A DNA stretch of 64,000 nucleotides, from positions 22,667-86,666 of the forward strand of contig JANYDS010000078.1 in assembly GCA_025363475.1 (NCBI GenBank), read 5' to 3'. The notes beneath the pieces are model-generated. The model saw nothing but the letters and a program-made list of their open reading frames with translations. It made no database searches and was not told where the DNA came from. Below are positions 9,140 through 17,104 of the stretch, piece by piece. Within the stretch, counting starts at the first letter, position 1. The number at the start of each line of letters is the position of its first letter. Source of the stretch: Terriglobia bacterium (lineage in GTDB: Bacteria > Acidobacteriota > Terriglobia > Bryobacterales > Bryobacteraceae). A program made the translations under genes and the position numbers.

Positions 9140-10299
9140 CAGCCGGGACCTTCCGTAATCCGCCCAATGCGTACTCGCTCGAGCGCTTCGAGCGCAGGGC
9201 CCGCACTGGCGGCGCTGGCCCCGGATACCGCATGCTCCAGAACGTTCCACCCCGCCTGGCCAATTTCGCCCAGCGCATAGGCGGCGGTAAGGCGGGTGTG
9301 CGGGATGGCATCTTCCAGAACACCGGTTAGCCAGGGAACTGCCTCCACCATGCGCATCTTCCCGGCCATGCGTGCGCCTTCAGCGCGCACCACCGCATCA
9401 GGGTCTTCCAAAATGGCCCGCACATGGGAGGCAGCATCCGGCGGCTGCACACAGTAGCGAAGCGCCCGTACGGCCGCCACGCGCACCGTGGCCTCGGCAT
9501 GATGCAATAGCGGCTCCACTCCTGGCACCGAAACAAACCGGCCCCAACCCGCGAGAGTTTCCAGAACGCGAATGGTTTGCTGCGTATTCCCGGCATCGAG
9601 AGCAGCGGGGATGGCGTGCGCCGCCAGCACTGCGGAATGTTTCATTAACTCGGTACCCAGCAGGATGCGAACAAGGAGGGGCTGGCCGATGACGCGCGCG
9701 AAGATACGCTCCAGATCCTCCTGACTGGAAGACGCCAGCAACACGCGCGCGGCTTCCATGCGTACAAATTCGTCGGTGTCATCCAGGGCACGACGCACGC
9801 CACCATCGGTACAACCCGCCAGACCCAGCGCGGCGACCGCCTCGCGCCTCACGCGGGGCGCCCTGTTGAAGCATTGTGCTTCCCACTCGCGCAGAACCCC
9901 CAGTTCCGCAGCCAATTGCGCCAGCCGGTCCCGCCCGGAGCCACGGACACTGCCAAGGGCATCCACCAGGCAGATTACGGTGGCGTCGTGAGACTGGGTA
10001 TACAGACGGCGCAATTCAGCTCCGCAATCCACACCGGCTGCGTGCGCTGCCAGCGCCGCGCGAGTTTCCGGCTCAATCCGCCGGAACCCCGCATCACGGC
10101 GGAGACGCAGAATCTTAACGATCACCGAACCGCCCAACAGCAACGTGATGGCCACCAAGTGGGTGAGCAGGAACGCCATCGCCAGCCCAAGCGCAAGATC
10201 CAGCTGGAGCGTGAACAGCCTCCAGAAAGCCCACACCGCCGCAGTGTGGATCGCGACAACCAACAGTGTGCTCGCGAACAGGTTGCGGCGCCCGTGCAT
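9139..10299 (-). CDS. HEAT-repeat protein with N-terminal membrane anchor
   Basis: Two hydrophobic segments (about residues 8-30 and 35-62) are followed by a basic 'KILRLRRDAGFRR' stop-transfer, so the rest should be cytoplasmic. Residues from about 90 to the end are a string of HEAT-type helical pairs, visible in repeated 'VRREAVAALGLAG', 'VRMEAARVLLA', 'VRVAAVRALRYC', 'VRAEGARMAG' and 'TRLTAAYALGEIG'. HEAT arrays are protein-binding scaffolds. Its start overlaps the regulator's stop and its stop overlaps the glycosyltransferase start (both TGATG), so expression is probably coupled. It may hold the regulator or the synthase at the membrane; this is inference. Confidence 0.88.
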   Translation of the reverse strand: MHGRRNLFASTLLVVAIHTAAVWAFWRLFTLQLDLALGLAMAFLLTHLVAITLLLGGSVIVKILRLRRDAGFRRIEPETRAALAAHAAGVDCGAELRRLYTQSHDATVICLVDALGSVRGSGRDRLAQLAAELGVLREWEAQCFNRAPRVRREAVAALGLAGCTDGGVRRALDDTDEFVRMEAARVLLASSSQEDLERIFARVIGQPLLVRILLGTELMKHSAVLAAHAIPAALDAGNTQQTIRVLETLAGWGRFVSVPGVEPLLHHAEATVRVAAVRALRYCVQPPDAASHVRAILEDPDAVVRAEGARMAGKMRMVEAVPWLTGVLEDAIPHTRLTAAYALGEIGQAGWNVLEHAVSGASAASAGPALEALERVRIGRITEGPG

Positions 10300-11738
10300 C
10301 AGCGGGCCAGCACTCGTTCGAGCCGTGCCGCCAGTTCCATGGGGCTGAAAGGTTTCACGAGATAATCGTCAGCGCCCAGACGAAAGCCCCGGAGAATGTC
10401 GGTCTCGTGCTGCCGTGCGGTAAGGAGGATTATGCGTACGCCGCTGGTGGCAGCATCTTCGCGCACTGCGGCCAGTATTTCAAACCCGTCGGAATAGGGC
10501 ATGTTCACGTCGAGAATGGCGGCATCCGGGACCTCGCGGCGGATCAACTCCAGCGCCTCGCGGCCATCGTTCGCGGTGTGGCACTGCATGCCGTAGCTCC
10601 CCAGAGTGGCGCTGACGAGAGACCGAATGGTGGGATCGTCGTCGGCTATTACGATGCGCGCCGGTCCGCCAACCCCGACTTTCAGTTTAGATTTCGAATC
10701 CGTTCTGGCCAGGCAGTGTTGCACGCGGCAAGCCGCTTCCAAATCGGTCCAGGGCGCGGCCATGAAATCCGTGGCGAATTCGCAGACCACGGGGTTGGCT
10801 GCGAACAGGGCTTCGGGACTGCCGGCCGCGATCAGCGGTATTTTGTTACTGGCCAGGGCGGCGGCATCCATCCACGGCGATTTGGCGGTTTCCGCGCAAA
10901 CGTTGAAAATCACCAGATCAAACGGTTTGACATCCTTCGAACCCGGAAGAACCGCGAAGCAGTCGAGGGTTCGCGTGAAAGCAGAACCCGCCTCCAGCGC
11001 AGCCTTGAGAAGAGCGGCAGGTTCCTCCTCGAACCCCAGAAGACCGATGCGGCGGCCAGACAACGCAGCTGCCACCCCCTCCGGAAGCACCGTGCCGGAA
11101 CCCGAGGGGTGCAACGCCGCCATAAATTCCTGCTCCAGCGAGGCCAGCAGCCCTGGCACCAGATCCCCGGCCGCATGTTCCAGTTCAACCCCGAGTTCGC
11201 TCACACGCGGAAGCCCGACGCTGGTGCCCACGCCCTTCCAGTTGTGCGCCGCGGCTTTGATCGCGCCAGCGTCGGCCGCTTCCATCAAAGCATGCACACG
11301 GGCAAGACTCGTAATCGCGAAGCTCTCCCGAATTTCCGCGATTTGGCGGGCAAAATCGGAATCCGGTTCGGGCGCTGAAAGCAGGTCGCGAATCATGGTT
11401 CGCAATTCCCGGACGTCCACCGGCTTGGTGAGCAAATTAATACAACCGGCCTCGCGGGCGTCGCGCTCCACATCCGCAGCCGCACTGGCCGTCACCGCTA
11501 CAACCGCGATGTCGCGCGTCTCCGGCACAGCCTTTAATTGCCTTACAAAATCGAGACCGCTGCCATCGGCCAGCTTCATGCCGACCAGGATCAGACGCGG
11601 ATGGAATCCGCGGATCACCGCCCGGGCTTCGCCAGCCCCCGTTGCAGTGCGAATATCAAAACCTTCCGATGCCAGCACCAGCTTCAGAAAGCGGAGATTG
11701 GTGACGTCGTCATCGACAATGAGAAGTTTATACGCCAT
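10299..11738 (-). CDS. REC-Hpt-pseudoREC-REC response regulator / phosphorelay protein
   Basis: The 479-residue cytosolic protein has four parts. The first receiver (1-120) keeps 'LLIVDDDVTN' and 'TKPVD', but the phospho-Asp is Gly ('LILVGMKLADGSG'). An Hpt domain (about 145-215) has the His in 'AAAHNWKGVG'. A receiver-like stretch (about 225-345) lacks motifs. The last receiver (about 358-479) is complete: 'IVIADDDPT', 'AILDVNMPYSDG' and 'LVKPFSP'. No DNA-binding output domain is present, so the effect must run through protein contacts. It is the second gene of the operon, 2 bases after the yaiO-like gene and overlapping the HEAT gene. The Hpt His and the terminal Asp are the likely phosphate route. 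Confidence 0.9.
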   Translation of the reverse strand: MAYKLLIVDDDVTNLRFLKLVLASEGFDIRTATGAGEARAVIRGFHPRLILVGMKLADGSGLDFVRQLKAVPETRDIAVVAVTASAAADVERDAREAGCINLLTKPVDVRELRTMIRDLLSAPEPDSDFARQIAEIRESFAITSLARVHALMEAADAGAIKAAAHNWKGVGTSVGLPRVSELGVELEHAAGDLVPGLLASLEQEFMAALHPSGSGTVLPEGVAAALSGRRIGLLGFEEEPAALLKAALEAGSAFTRTLDCFAVLPGSKDVKPFDLVIFNVCAETAKSPWMDAAALASNKIPLIAAGSPEALFAANPVVCEFATDFMAAPWTDLEAACRVQHCLARTDSKSKLKVGVGGPARIVIADDDPTIRSLVSATLGSYGMQCHTANDGREALELIRREVPDAAILDVNMPYSDGFEILAAVREDAATSGVRIILLTARQHETDILRGFRLGADDYLVKPFSPMELAARLERVLAR

Positions 11739-11740
11739 GT

Positions 11741-12943
11741 TCAGAACCGGTAACCCAAACCGGTATCGAGAAGGAAGTGGTTGACCTGGCCCGTGCCCAG
11801 CCGTTCTTCGCGACTGTAGCCGGTGCGCACGGCTACCAGCCAGCGGTGCGCTACCGTCTTGCGCAATTCAGCCTGAATGGAATTGGAACCGAGGATGCCG
11901 GTGTCTGTGATAGTGCGTATTTCCACTGCGCTTCTGCCATGCAGGTAACTCAAGCCCGCGTAGTCGCCGGAATCTCCGAGGTATCTTCGGGCATTTAACA
12001 ATACCGCCCCGGAAGAGCCTGCAAAAGCGGGTGCCAGAAAGAACTGGCTGCCAAGTCTCCAATTCCCGACGTACTTTGCCATGGAACCGGTATAAATGTT
12101 GATCTTCGTGGCAAAGCCGAGACGCCGCATTCCGCCCGAACCCTCGAAACCTCGCCCCAGCGACGCAATCAGATCGCCGCCAAACCGATATTGCGGATAC
12201 AGTTGATTCTCCGGCGAGAAGCCCGCATTCAAATAGGCGGAAAATCGCTTGCCGAACTTCGGATAGTATTCCAGCTCCACCTGATTTGCATCCAGGCCGA
12301 AGCGCCGGGCGTGAGAGAAGCGCGCGAAAACGTCACCGCGCGAAGTGACCCGCTTCAGTTGCGTCTGATATTCGTGCCACCCGTCCAGACCCTTTCCCGG
12401 CCTTTCGTAGGTGTTCCCGACCAGCAGTTCCCACTGGTGCGCATCCGATTGCAGACTCCGGCTCAGGGTGCGCGCTTCCACGTTGGCGGGGTCGATACTC
12501 AGCGCGTTGACCAGGTCGGCACGGGCTTCATCGAAACGGTGCAATGCGGCAAAGGCCCGGGCACGGGCCAGCAGAACGGCGGAATTTGCCGCAGTATGCA
12601 GCACGCCTTCGTTTGCTACCGTGAGCGCCCGCTCAGGATGCCCCGACCACAATTCCACGTTGACCTGGGCGACCGAGGCGTCGGAATACTCCGGATGCTC
12701 GGCGAGGCTGCGTTCGAGATCGGCGCGGGCTTCGTCAAAACGGCGTTCCCATGAAAGGACGATACCGCGAAAAACCCTCGCGTCCACATCTTGCGGCTCG
12801 GTGGTGAGATGCTTATTGAGAAGATCAAGAGCAGCGCGGTGATTGGAGGACGCAAGCCGCCGTGCGTCTTCCAGCGCGTCCGATCCGGGGAGCGGCGCGG
12901 CAGACTGGGCCACCAAAAACAAAGCGCACATGAAAAGCCGCAC
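11741..12943 (-). CDS. yaiO: YaiO-like TPR plus outer-membrane beta-barrel protein
   Basis: The 400-residue protein begins with a short signal peptide (GTG start at 12943, 'MRLFMCALFLVAQ'; an ATG four codons later at 12931 is possible but lacks the basic residue). Residues 25-165 are TPR-like ('ARVFRGIVLSWERRFDEARADLERSL', 'LLARARAFAALHRFDEARADLVNAL'). Residues 170-400 have the alternating strands of the YaiO barrel family ('VFARFSHARRF', 'VELEYYPKF', 'YLNAGFSPE') and end in a 'LGYRF' terminal strand with the final Phe expected of barrel insertion signals. TPR plus barrel is the usual layout of glycan exporters and fits a pore for the polymer made by the operon's GT2. It heads the four-gene operon. 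Confidence 0.85.
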   Translation of the reverse strand: MRLFMCALFLVAQSAAPLPGSDALEDARRLASSNHRAALDLLNKHLTTEPQDVDARVFRGIVLSWERRFDEARADLERSLAEHPEYSDASVAQVNVELWSGHPERALTVANEGVLHTAANSAVLLARARAFAALHRFDEARADLVNALSIDPANVEARTLSRSLQSDAHQWELLVGNTYERPGKGLDGWHEYQTQLKRVTSRGDVFARFSHARRFGLDANQVELEYYPKFGKRFSAYLNAGFSPENQLYPQYRFGGDLIASLGRGFEGSGGMRRLGFATKINIYTGSMAKYVGNWRLGSQFFLAPAFAGSSGAVLLNARRYLGDSGDYAGLSYLHGRSAVEIRTITDTGILGSNSIQAELRKTVAHRWLVAVRTGYSREERLGTGQVNHFLLDTGLGYRF

Positions 12944-14003
12944 GCTTCACTATATCGTTTGCGCACTTCTGCTGGCCGTGAGTCCTGTTTCCGCCGCGAC
13001 CCGCGCCATGTGGGCCTGGGACATGGAAGATCAGCAGGAACTCCTGCGATTCGCCCGCGAACATCAGGTGTCCGTACTGTTTCTGCAATACTCCGCCAAG
13101 ACGGACGAGCGCGGCCTGCGCGCATTTCTGCGGGCGGCGCGGCAGCAACGGTTGGAGGTGCACGCCCTGGATGGTTGGCCCGAAGCAGTGCTTCCGGAAA
13201 ATCATGCCGAGGTGCTCAACGAGATTCAGGCCATTCTGAAATTCAATGCCGGGTCGGCGCCGGAGGAACGCTGGTCGGGTTTTCATCTGGACGCGGAGCC
13301 CTACCTGCTGCTGGGCTGGGACAGTCCGCTGCAATCGCGCATTGGATTGTGGTTCACTGAACTCACCCAAAAAGTTGCAGCCGCCCTGGCTGGTAAAGAC
13401 CTCGAATTCGGCATGGACGTGCCGTTTTGGTTTAACCCGGCGACCAGTTTACAGGGCAACATCGCCATCATGGATTACCGCAATGCCGCCCTGGGCGGTG
13501 ACGGCATCATTCGTTTGGGGCGCGACATGTTGACTGCGGCCGGACGCGAAAAAAAACGCGCGTTCATTGGCGTGGAAACAGAACCGGCGGGTGCTTCGCG
13601 AGTGGTATTCGTCCACGGTTTCCCGGCCGGGGAGTGGGCGGCGCTCACTCCGCAACAATTCCCGCTGCTGCTGAGTAGTCGCTTTGAGGGCTTTCGTCTG
13701 AACGTAATGCATTCCGGCGGAAAACGCTTCGTCGGCCTTGCCGAGCCGCCCGAAGCAGGCAAGGCCGAGGCGTTCCAAACCGCACTGGCGCACCTGGCTG
13801 CCATGGTTGGCGCCAGGGACGGCCGGTTCACCCGGGAAATTCCGGGATACGCGAAGACCACGTTTGCCGGCCACACAGAAGCGGAAATGGAACACGAACT
13901 GGAACTCGTGGAAACGGCTTTGCGTGACCAGCCGGGATTTGCCGGTTTCGCGATCCACCATTACCGAAGCTGGCGCCTGCTTACTGAAACGCCGCACAGG
14001 TAG
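12930..14003 (+). CDS. secreted protein of unknown function, possibly TIM-barrel glycosidase-like
   Basis: From the ATG at 12930 the protein has 357 residues and a signal peptide ending at 'PVSAATR'. The mature part alternates strands and helices with 'SVLFLQYSAKTDE', 'LEVHALDGWPE', 'GFHLDAEPYLLLGWD', 'EFGMDVPFWF' and 'IAIMDYRN', a spacing that suggests a (beta/alpha)8 barrel. Acidic residues sit at strand ends ('DAEPY', 'MDYRN'), where glycosidases keep catalytic groups. I do not recognise the exact family. It is divergent from, and overlaps by 14 bases, the start of the yaiO-like gene. A periplasmic hydrolase trimming the exported polymer would fit; that role is inference. Confidence 0.7.
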   Translation: MKSRTLHYIVCALLLAVSPVSAATRAMWAWDMEDQQELLRFAREHQVSVLFLQYSAKTDERGLRAFLRAARQQRLEVHALDGWPEAVLPENHAEVLNEIQAILKFNAGSAPEERWSGFHLDAEPYLLLGWDSPLQSRIGLWFTELTQKVAAALAGKDLEFGMDVPFWFNPATSLQGNIAIMDYRNAALGGDGIIRLGRDMLTAAGREKKRAFIGVETEPAGASRVVFVHGFPAGEWAALTPQQFPLLLSSRFEGFRLNVMHSGGKRFVGLAEPPEAGKAEAFQTALAHLAAMVGARDGRFTREIPGYAKTTFAGHTEAEMEHELELVETALRDQPGFAGFAIHHYRSWRLLTETPHR

Positions 14004-14140
14004 CGCGAACAATCCCCCCGGCGTCGCTCACCAGCGGCACCGGCGAATCATCGGTGTACTAGTACCAAAGTCACGCCAATAAACCTGTTTCATGCATGAT
14101 TTTGCCTTCATGACCCATACACTGGTGAGCAGGAACCAAT

Positions 14141-15019
14141 CTGAACACGACAACAAAACTTCTGCTCACCCTGTGCCTGTTCGGCGGAGGCGCGGCGCGC
14201 GCTGATCTTCTTTTTCAGGACACTTTCAGCACTCCCGGCACTCACCTCAACCTTGGGTCCTGGACTACGGAAGTAGGTTTTGGATCCTTCGTCGGTCGTA
14301 CCCAACTGACCGACTGGGCAACTCCGGGCGGCGGCGGAGAGTTCGTTATCGGGCCGGACGGGGCTCAGCTTTCGCTCAATACTTACAACCCCAACGGCTT
14401 CACACTTTTCGGAACCCACGCCAAGACGCTGCAGGCTTTTCAGCCCGACTCACCACTCACATTCACTACCCGTATGCAATTGACCAGTGTTCAGCCAGGC
14501 ATCGTGTATGGGATGTACCTTTATGGCTGTCCCGGGTGTACCAACAATCCCGATGAGATCGACATTGAGCTGGTCACGAACCTCCTGCAGCCAGGCGCAC
14601 CGCTGCGGGTGGAACTAAACCGGTTTACCAGCGGGTCCTCTGACTCTGGCGACGGTGGCTTGGTTACCCTGCCCGACGGCTTCAATCCGCTGGCGGCGCA
14701 CGACTGGACCATTAACTGGTCCCGGACTAAAATTGACTACCTCCTCGACGGCATAATCCTGGCCAGTGTAAGTGATCTGATACCGCAATCTGCTCTTCGG
14801 GCCAACGAACTCGCATTCGGACCCAATTCAAACTGGGGCGCCGCATATAGCGCGTCTTTGCAGCCGGTTGGTTCTGCCTTCGCGAACCAGTCATTCGTTG
14901 CACTGCTAACTTCCGTCACGATATCTGACTCTGCACCGGAACCATCCACGTGGGTTCTTATGCTCCTGGTCTTACCCGTTCTCTACTGGCTGCACAAACG
15001 CAAAATCCTTCACCGGTAA
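14141..15019 (+). CDS. GH16-like (concanavalin-fold) protein with PEP-CTERM anchor, probable CTG start
   Basis: The track ORF starts at 14474, but the frame is open back to a stop at 14126-14128. Read from 14141 it gives a signal peptide ('LLLTLCLFGGGAARA'), then 'LLFQDTFSTPG' and a beta-rich body. The only start in this stretch is CTG at 14141, with 'AGGA' about 7 bases upstream. The core motif 'DEIDIELV' matches the GH16 active-site signature (E-x-D-x-E), and 'HDWTINWSRTKIDYLLDG' follows as in GH16 and related lectin folds. The C-terminus has 'PEPSTW', a hydrophobic helix and a basic tail: a PEP-CTERM sorting signal, processed by exosortase. It may act on a surface glycan, perhaps that of the preceding locus. 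Confidence 0.75.
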   Translation: MNTTTKLLLTLCLFGGGAARADLLFQDTFSTPGTHLNLGSWTTEVGFGSFVGRTQLTDWATPGGGGEFVIGPDGAQLSLNTYNPNGFTLFGTHAKTLQAFQPDSPLTFTTRMQLTSVQPGIVYGMYLYGCPGCTNNPDEIDIELVTNLLQPGAPLRVELNRFTSGSSDSGDGGLVTLPDGFNPLAAHDWTINWSRTKIDYLLDGIILASVSDLIPQSALRANELAFGPNSNWGAAYSASLQPVGSAFANQSFVALLTSVTISDSAPEPSTWVLMLLVLPVLYWLHKRKILHR

Positions 15020-15077
15020 CGCCCCGTTCTCTGCTGTTTCCGTTCGCTAACTCTCAGCAAAGCGGTATCCTTGAATC

Positions 15078-16061
15078 ATGAACTACCGGAATCTGCTGAC
15101 ACTGGGCGCGCTTGCTCTTCTTGCCGCCGCCGGGCTCCCGGCACAAAATAAAGCCGTCTGGAAAATGCCGCGCACGGGCGACGGCAAACCTGATCTTCAG
15201 GGTATCTGGACCAATGCCACGCTCACTCCGATGGAACGGCCCGCGTCCCTCGCCGGCAAGGCAACGCTCACCGATGCTGAGGCCACGGCCTACGAAAAGA
15301 AAGACATTGAGACCGCCGAAAAACAGGATGGCGCCTCCGATGGTCCTCTGATCGCAGCCGCCGGCTCTTCCGGCACCGGTGGTTACAACTTTTTGTTCAT
15401 CGACCGCGGCTCCCAGCTGGCACGCGTGGATGGTGTGAAGCGGACCTCGCTCGTCATCGACCCGCCGGATGGCAAAGTGCCGCCGATCACACAGGGTGGC
15501 CGTGACCGTAACCGCGCAGCCATGATGTCATTCGGCCGCTTCAACAGCGTGCAGGACAGGCCCATGTCGGAGCGCTGCCTCATCGGGTTCGGCTCAACCT
15601 CCGGCCCGCCCATGCTACCCGTGCTTTACAACAACAACTATCAGATCGTGCAGACTCCTGAGACGGTTATGATCCTGGTGGAAATGGTGCATGACGTCCG
15701 CGTGATTCGGATCAACGGAACGCACCCTTCCAAAAATGTTGAGTTTTGGCTGGGCGATTCCATCGGCAAATGGGAAGGCGACACGCTTGTGGCGGACACT
15801 ACGAATTTCTCCCCCAAAGCGGGATTTCGCGGCACTTCAACGGACCTGCATGTGATTGAACGCTTCACCCGCGCCGACGCGAATTCCATCCTCTACCGGG
15901 CCACCATCGACGATCCCACTACGTTTTCCAAACAGTGGACCCTCGAATATCCCTTCACGGCAACCCAGGGTCCGGTCTACGAATACGCCTGTCATGAAGG
16001 CAATTACGCCATTCAGGGCATCATGGGCGGCGCGCGCAAGGGCGAGACCGACAAAAAATAA
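15078..16061 (+). CDS. secreted protein of unknown function, 'PDLQGVWTN' family, copy 2
   Basis: The 327 residues begin with a signal peptide ending near 'AAGLPAQN'. It matches copy 1 (3651) along its whole length, sharing 'PDLQGIWTNATLTPMERP', 'DRGSQLA', 'RTSLV', 'DPPDGKVPP', 'SERCLIGFGSTSGPPMLPVL', 'GKWEGDTLVADTTNF', 'IERFTRADAN' and 'YEYACHEGNYAIQGIMGGARK'. The repeated 'GxWxGDTLVV' and 'ERF' blocks look like neighbouring strands of one beta-rich domain; this is a guess from the alternation pattern. The gene is convergent with the haem protein at 16090. Confidence 0.85.
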   Translation: MNYRNLLTLGALALLAAAGLPAQNKAVWKMPRTGDGKPDLQGIWTNATLTPMERPASLAGKATLTDAEATAYEKKDIETAEKQDGASDGPLIAAAGSSGTGGYNFLFIDRGSQLARVDGVKRTSLVIDPPDGKVPPITQGGRDRNRAAMMSFGRFNSVQDRPMSERCLIGFGSTSGPPMLPVLYNNNYQIVQTPETVMILVEMVHDVRVIRINGTHPSKNVEFWLGDSIGKWEGDTLVADTTNFSPKAGFRGTSTDLHVIERFTRADANSILYRATIDDPTTFSKQWTLEYPFTATQGPVYEYACHEGNYAIQGIMGGARKGETDKK

Positions 16062-16063
16062 AT

Positions 16064-16081
16064 GGGGGGGCCGACGCCCCC
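16064..16081 (-). terminator. GC hairpin followed by T-rich run
   Basis: A GGGGG/CCCCC stem lies just after the stop of copy 2. On the minus strand it is followed by 'ATTTATTTTTTG', so it fits a rho-independent terminator for the cytochrome gene that ends at 16090. Confidence 0.6.
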
Positions 16082-16089
16082 GTCACTAC

Positions 16090-16521
16090 TTATTTTGGAG
16101 CCAGCACCACAGGCCGTTTCGGATAATCACGCCGGTACTGCATATGGCACTCCACGCAAGATTGATAAAGCTGATCGTTCACCGCCAGCACGCCATTCAT
16201 ATCTTTCGCGTTCGCCGCTTTGAAAGCAGCGTTGCCGGCATCCAGCATCATCTTTGACCACTTGATCCAATTACCCTCATCGCGCGCACGGCCAGGCATC
16301 ATCAAAATATTGCCGCTCTCCGCCAGCATCAAAGCCTGGTTCGCCAGATTAGTCCATTCCACCTCCGTCTTCGGCTCATTCCGCTCCACATAGAACACCG
16401 CGTCCGACGTGGGGAAAATGATATTAATCATCAGCTGACTCATGGTGCCAACCCGCTGATACGGCGAAGGCGACTGAGCCAATGCCACGCTTGCCAGAAG
16501 AATCAAACCAAACTTGCGCAT
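16090..16521 (-). CDS. secreted cytochrome c, class II-like (C-terminal haem)
   Basis: The 143-residue protein has a signal peptide (cleavage near 'VALAQS') and a mostly helical body. Its single haem motif 'CVECH' lies close to the C-terminus (about residue 122), with a further 'MQYRRDYP' tail. This placement is typical of class II cytochromes (c' and c556 type), four-helix bundles that carry electrons or bind small gases in the periplasm. Whether it is an electron carrier or a gas binder cannot be read from the sequence. The neighbours are secreted proteins of the unknown family, so it may be their redox partner. Confidence 0.75.
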   Translation of the reverse strand: MRKFGLILLASVALAQSPSPYQRVGTMSQLMINIIFPTSDAVFYVERNEPKTEVEWTNLANQALMLAESGNILMMPGRARDEGNWIKWSKMMLDAGNAAFKAANAKDMNGVLAVNDQLYQSCVECHMQYRRDYPKRPVVLAPK

Positions 16522-16623
16522 AAGAGTTCACTCAGTTTGACACCGTAAACCGCAAAAGGGAATAGGCCTCCGCAGTGATAGACTGACAGCGCCCGGCCCG
16601 GCCGGTAATATCTGGAGGGGGAA

Positions 16624-17088
16624 ATGAACCTGGCTACAGTTGTGACTCTCGGCGTTATGGCAGCTGGAACATCAATGGCTGCGGAGATGGAAACGGGTAT
16701 CCGCGTCCGCAGCATCCGCGTGCTGGCGGCAGACCCGGAAGCGGTGGCGACCTTCTATGAGAAGGCGTTCGGCATGTCCGAAACAAGACGCGCGGCCAAC
16801 TCGGCCACCTTCAAGGAAATCATCATCAACTCCGGCGCAACACCGGAAAAAGCCAAAGCTGCCACAAGCTCACCCATAGTGATCGCAACCCGTCCGAAGG
16901 ATGCTCCCGCCGGCGCAATGGCCTCGCTCATCCTCGAAGTCCCTAATCTCGACAAAGCGATTGAATCGGCAAAGGCCAGCGGCGGTACGCTGATGCGACC
17001 CGCAGCCAAATCCGGAGAAGGCCTCAGCTATGCTTTTGTCAAAGACCCCGATGGCAATCAAATAGAACTCGTGATGACGCCGAAATAG
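16624..17088 (+). CDS. VOC (glyoxalase/bleomycin-resistance) family protein, exported
   Basis: The 154-residue protein starts at an ATG with a strong site ('GGAGGGGGAA'). A signal-like N-terminus ('VVTLGVMAAGTSMAAE') precedes a VOC domain: 'IRVLAADPEAVATFYEKAFGM', 'SLILEVPNLDKAIESAKASGG' and 'YAFVKDPDGNQIELV'. The last motif contains the usual metal-ligand Glu. VOC enzymes use a metal to act on small substrates (glyoxalase, dioxygenase, epimerase). Export is unusual for the family. It is followed after 16 bases by the broken copy 4 of the unknown family, probably in one transcript. Confidence 0.8.
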   Translation: MNLATVVTLGVMAAGTSMAAEMETGIRVRSIRVLAADPEAVATFYEKAFGMSETRRAANSATFKEIIINSGATPEKAKAATSSPIVIATRPKDAPAGAMASLILEVPNLDKAIESAKASGGTLMRPAAKSGEGLSYAFVKDPDGNQIELVMTPK

Positions 17089-17104
17089 CGAAAGGAGAGA
17101 TCTG

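Noticed and set aside
10266-11784. Two long plus-strand ORFs (370 and 392 residues) over the regulator operon
   Set aside because: Both are shadows: no motifs, compositionally odd, and opposite a clear REC-Hpt-REC gene.
12791-13370. ORFs of 189 and 181 residues near the yaiO-like start
   Set aside because: They cover the two real divergent genes in other frames and show no domain or ribosome site.
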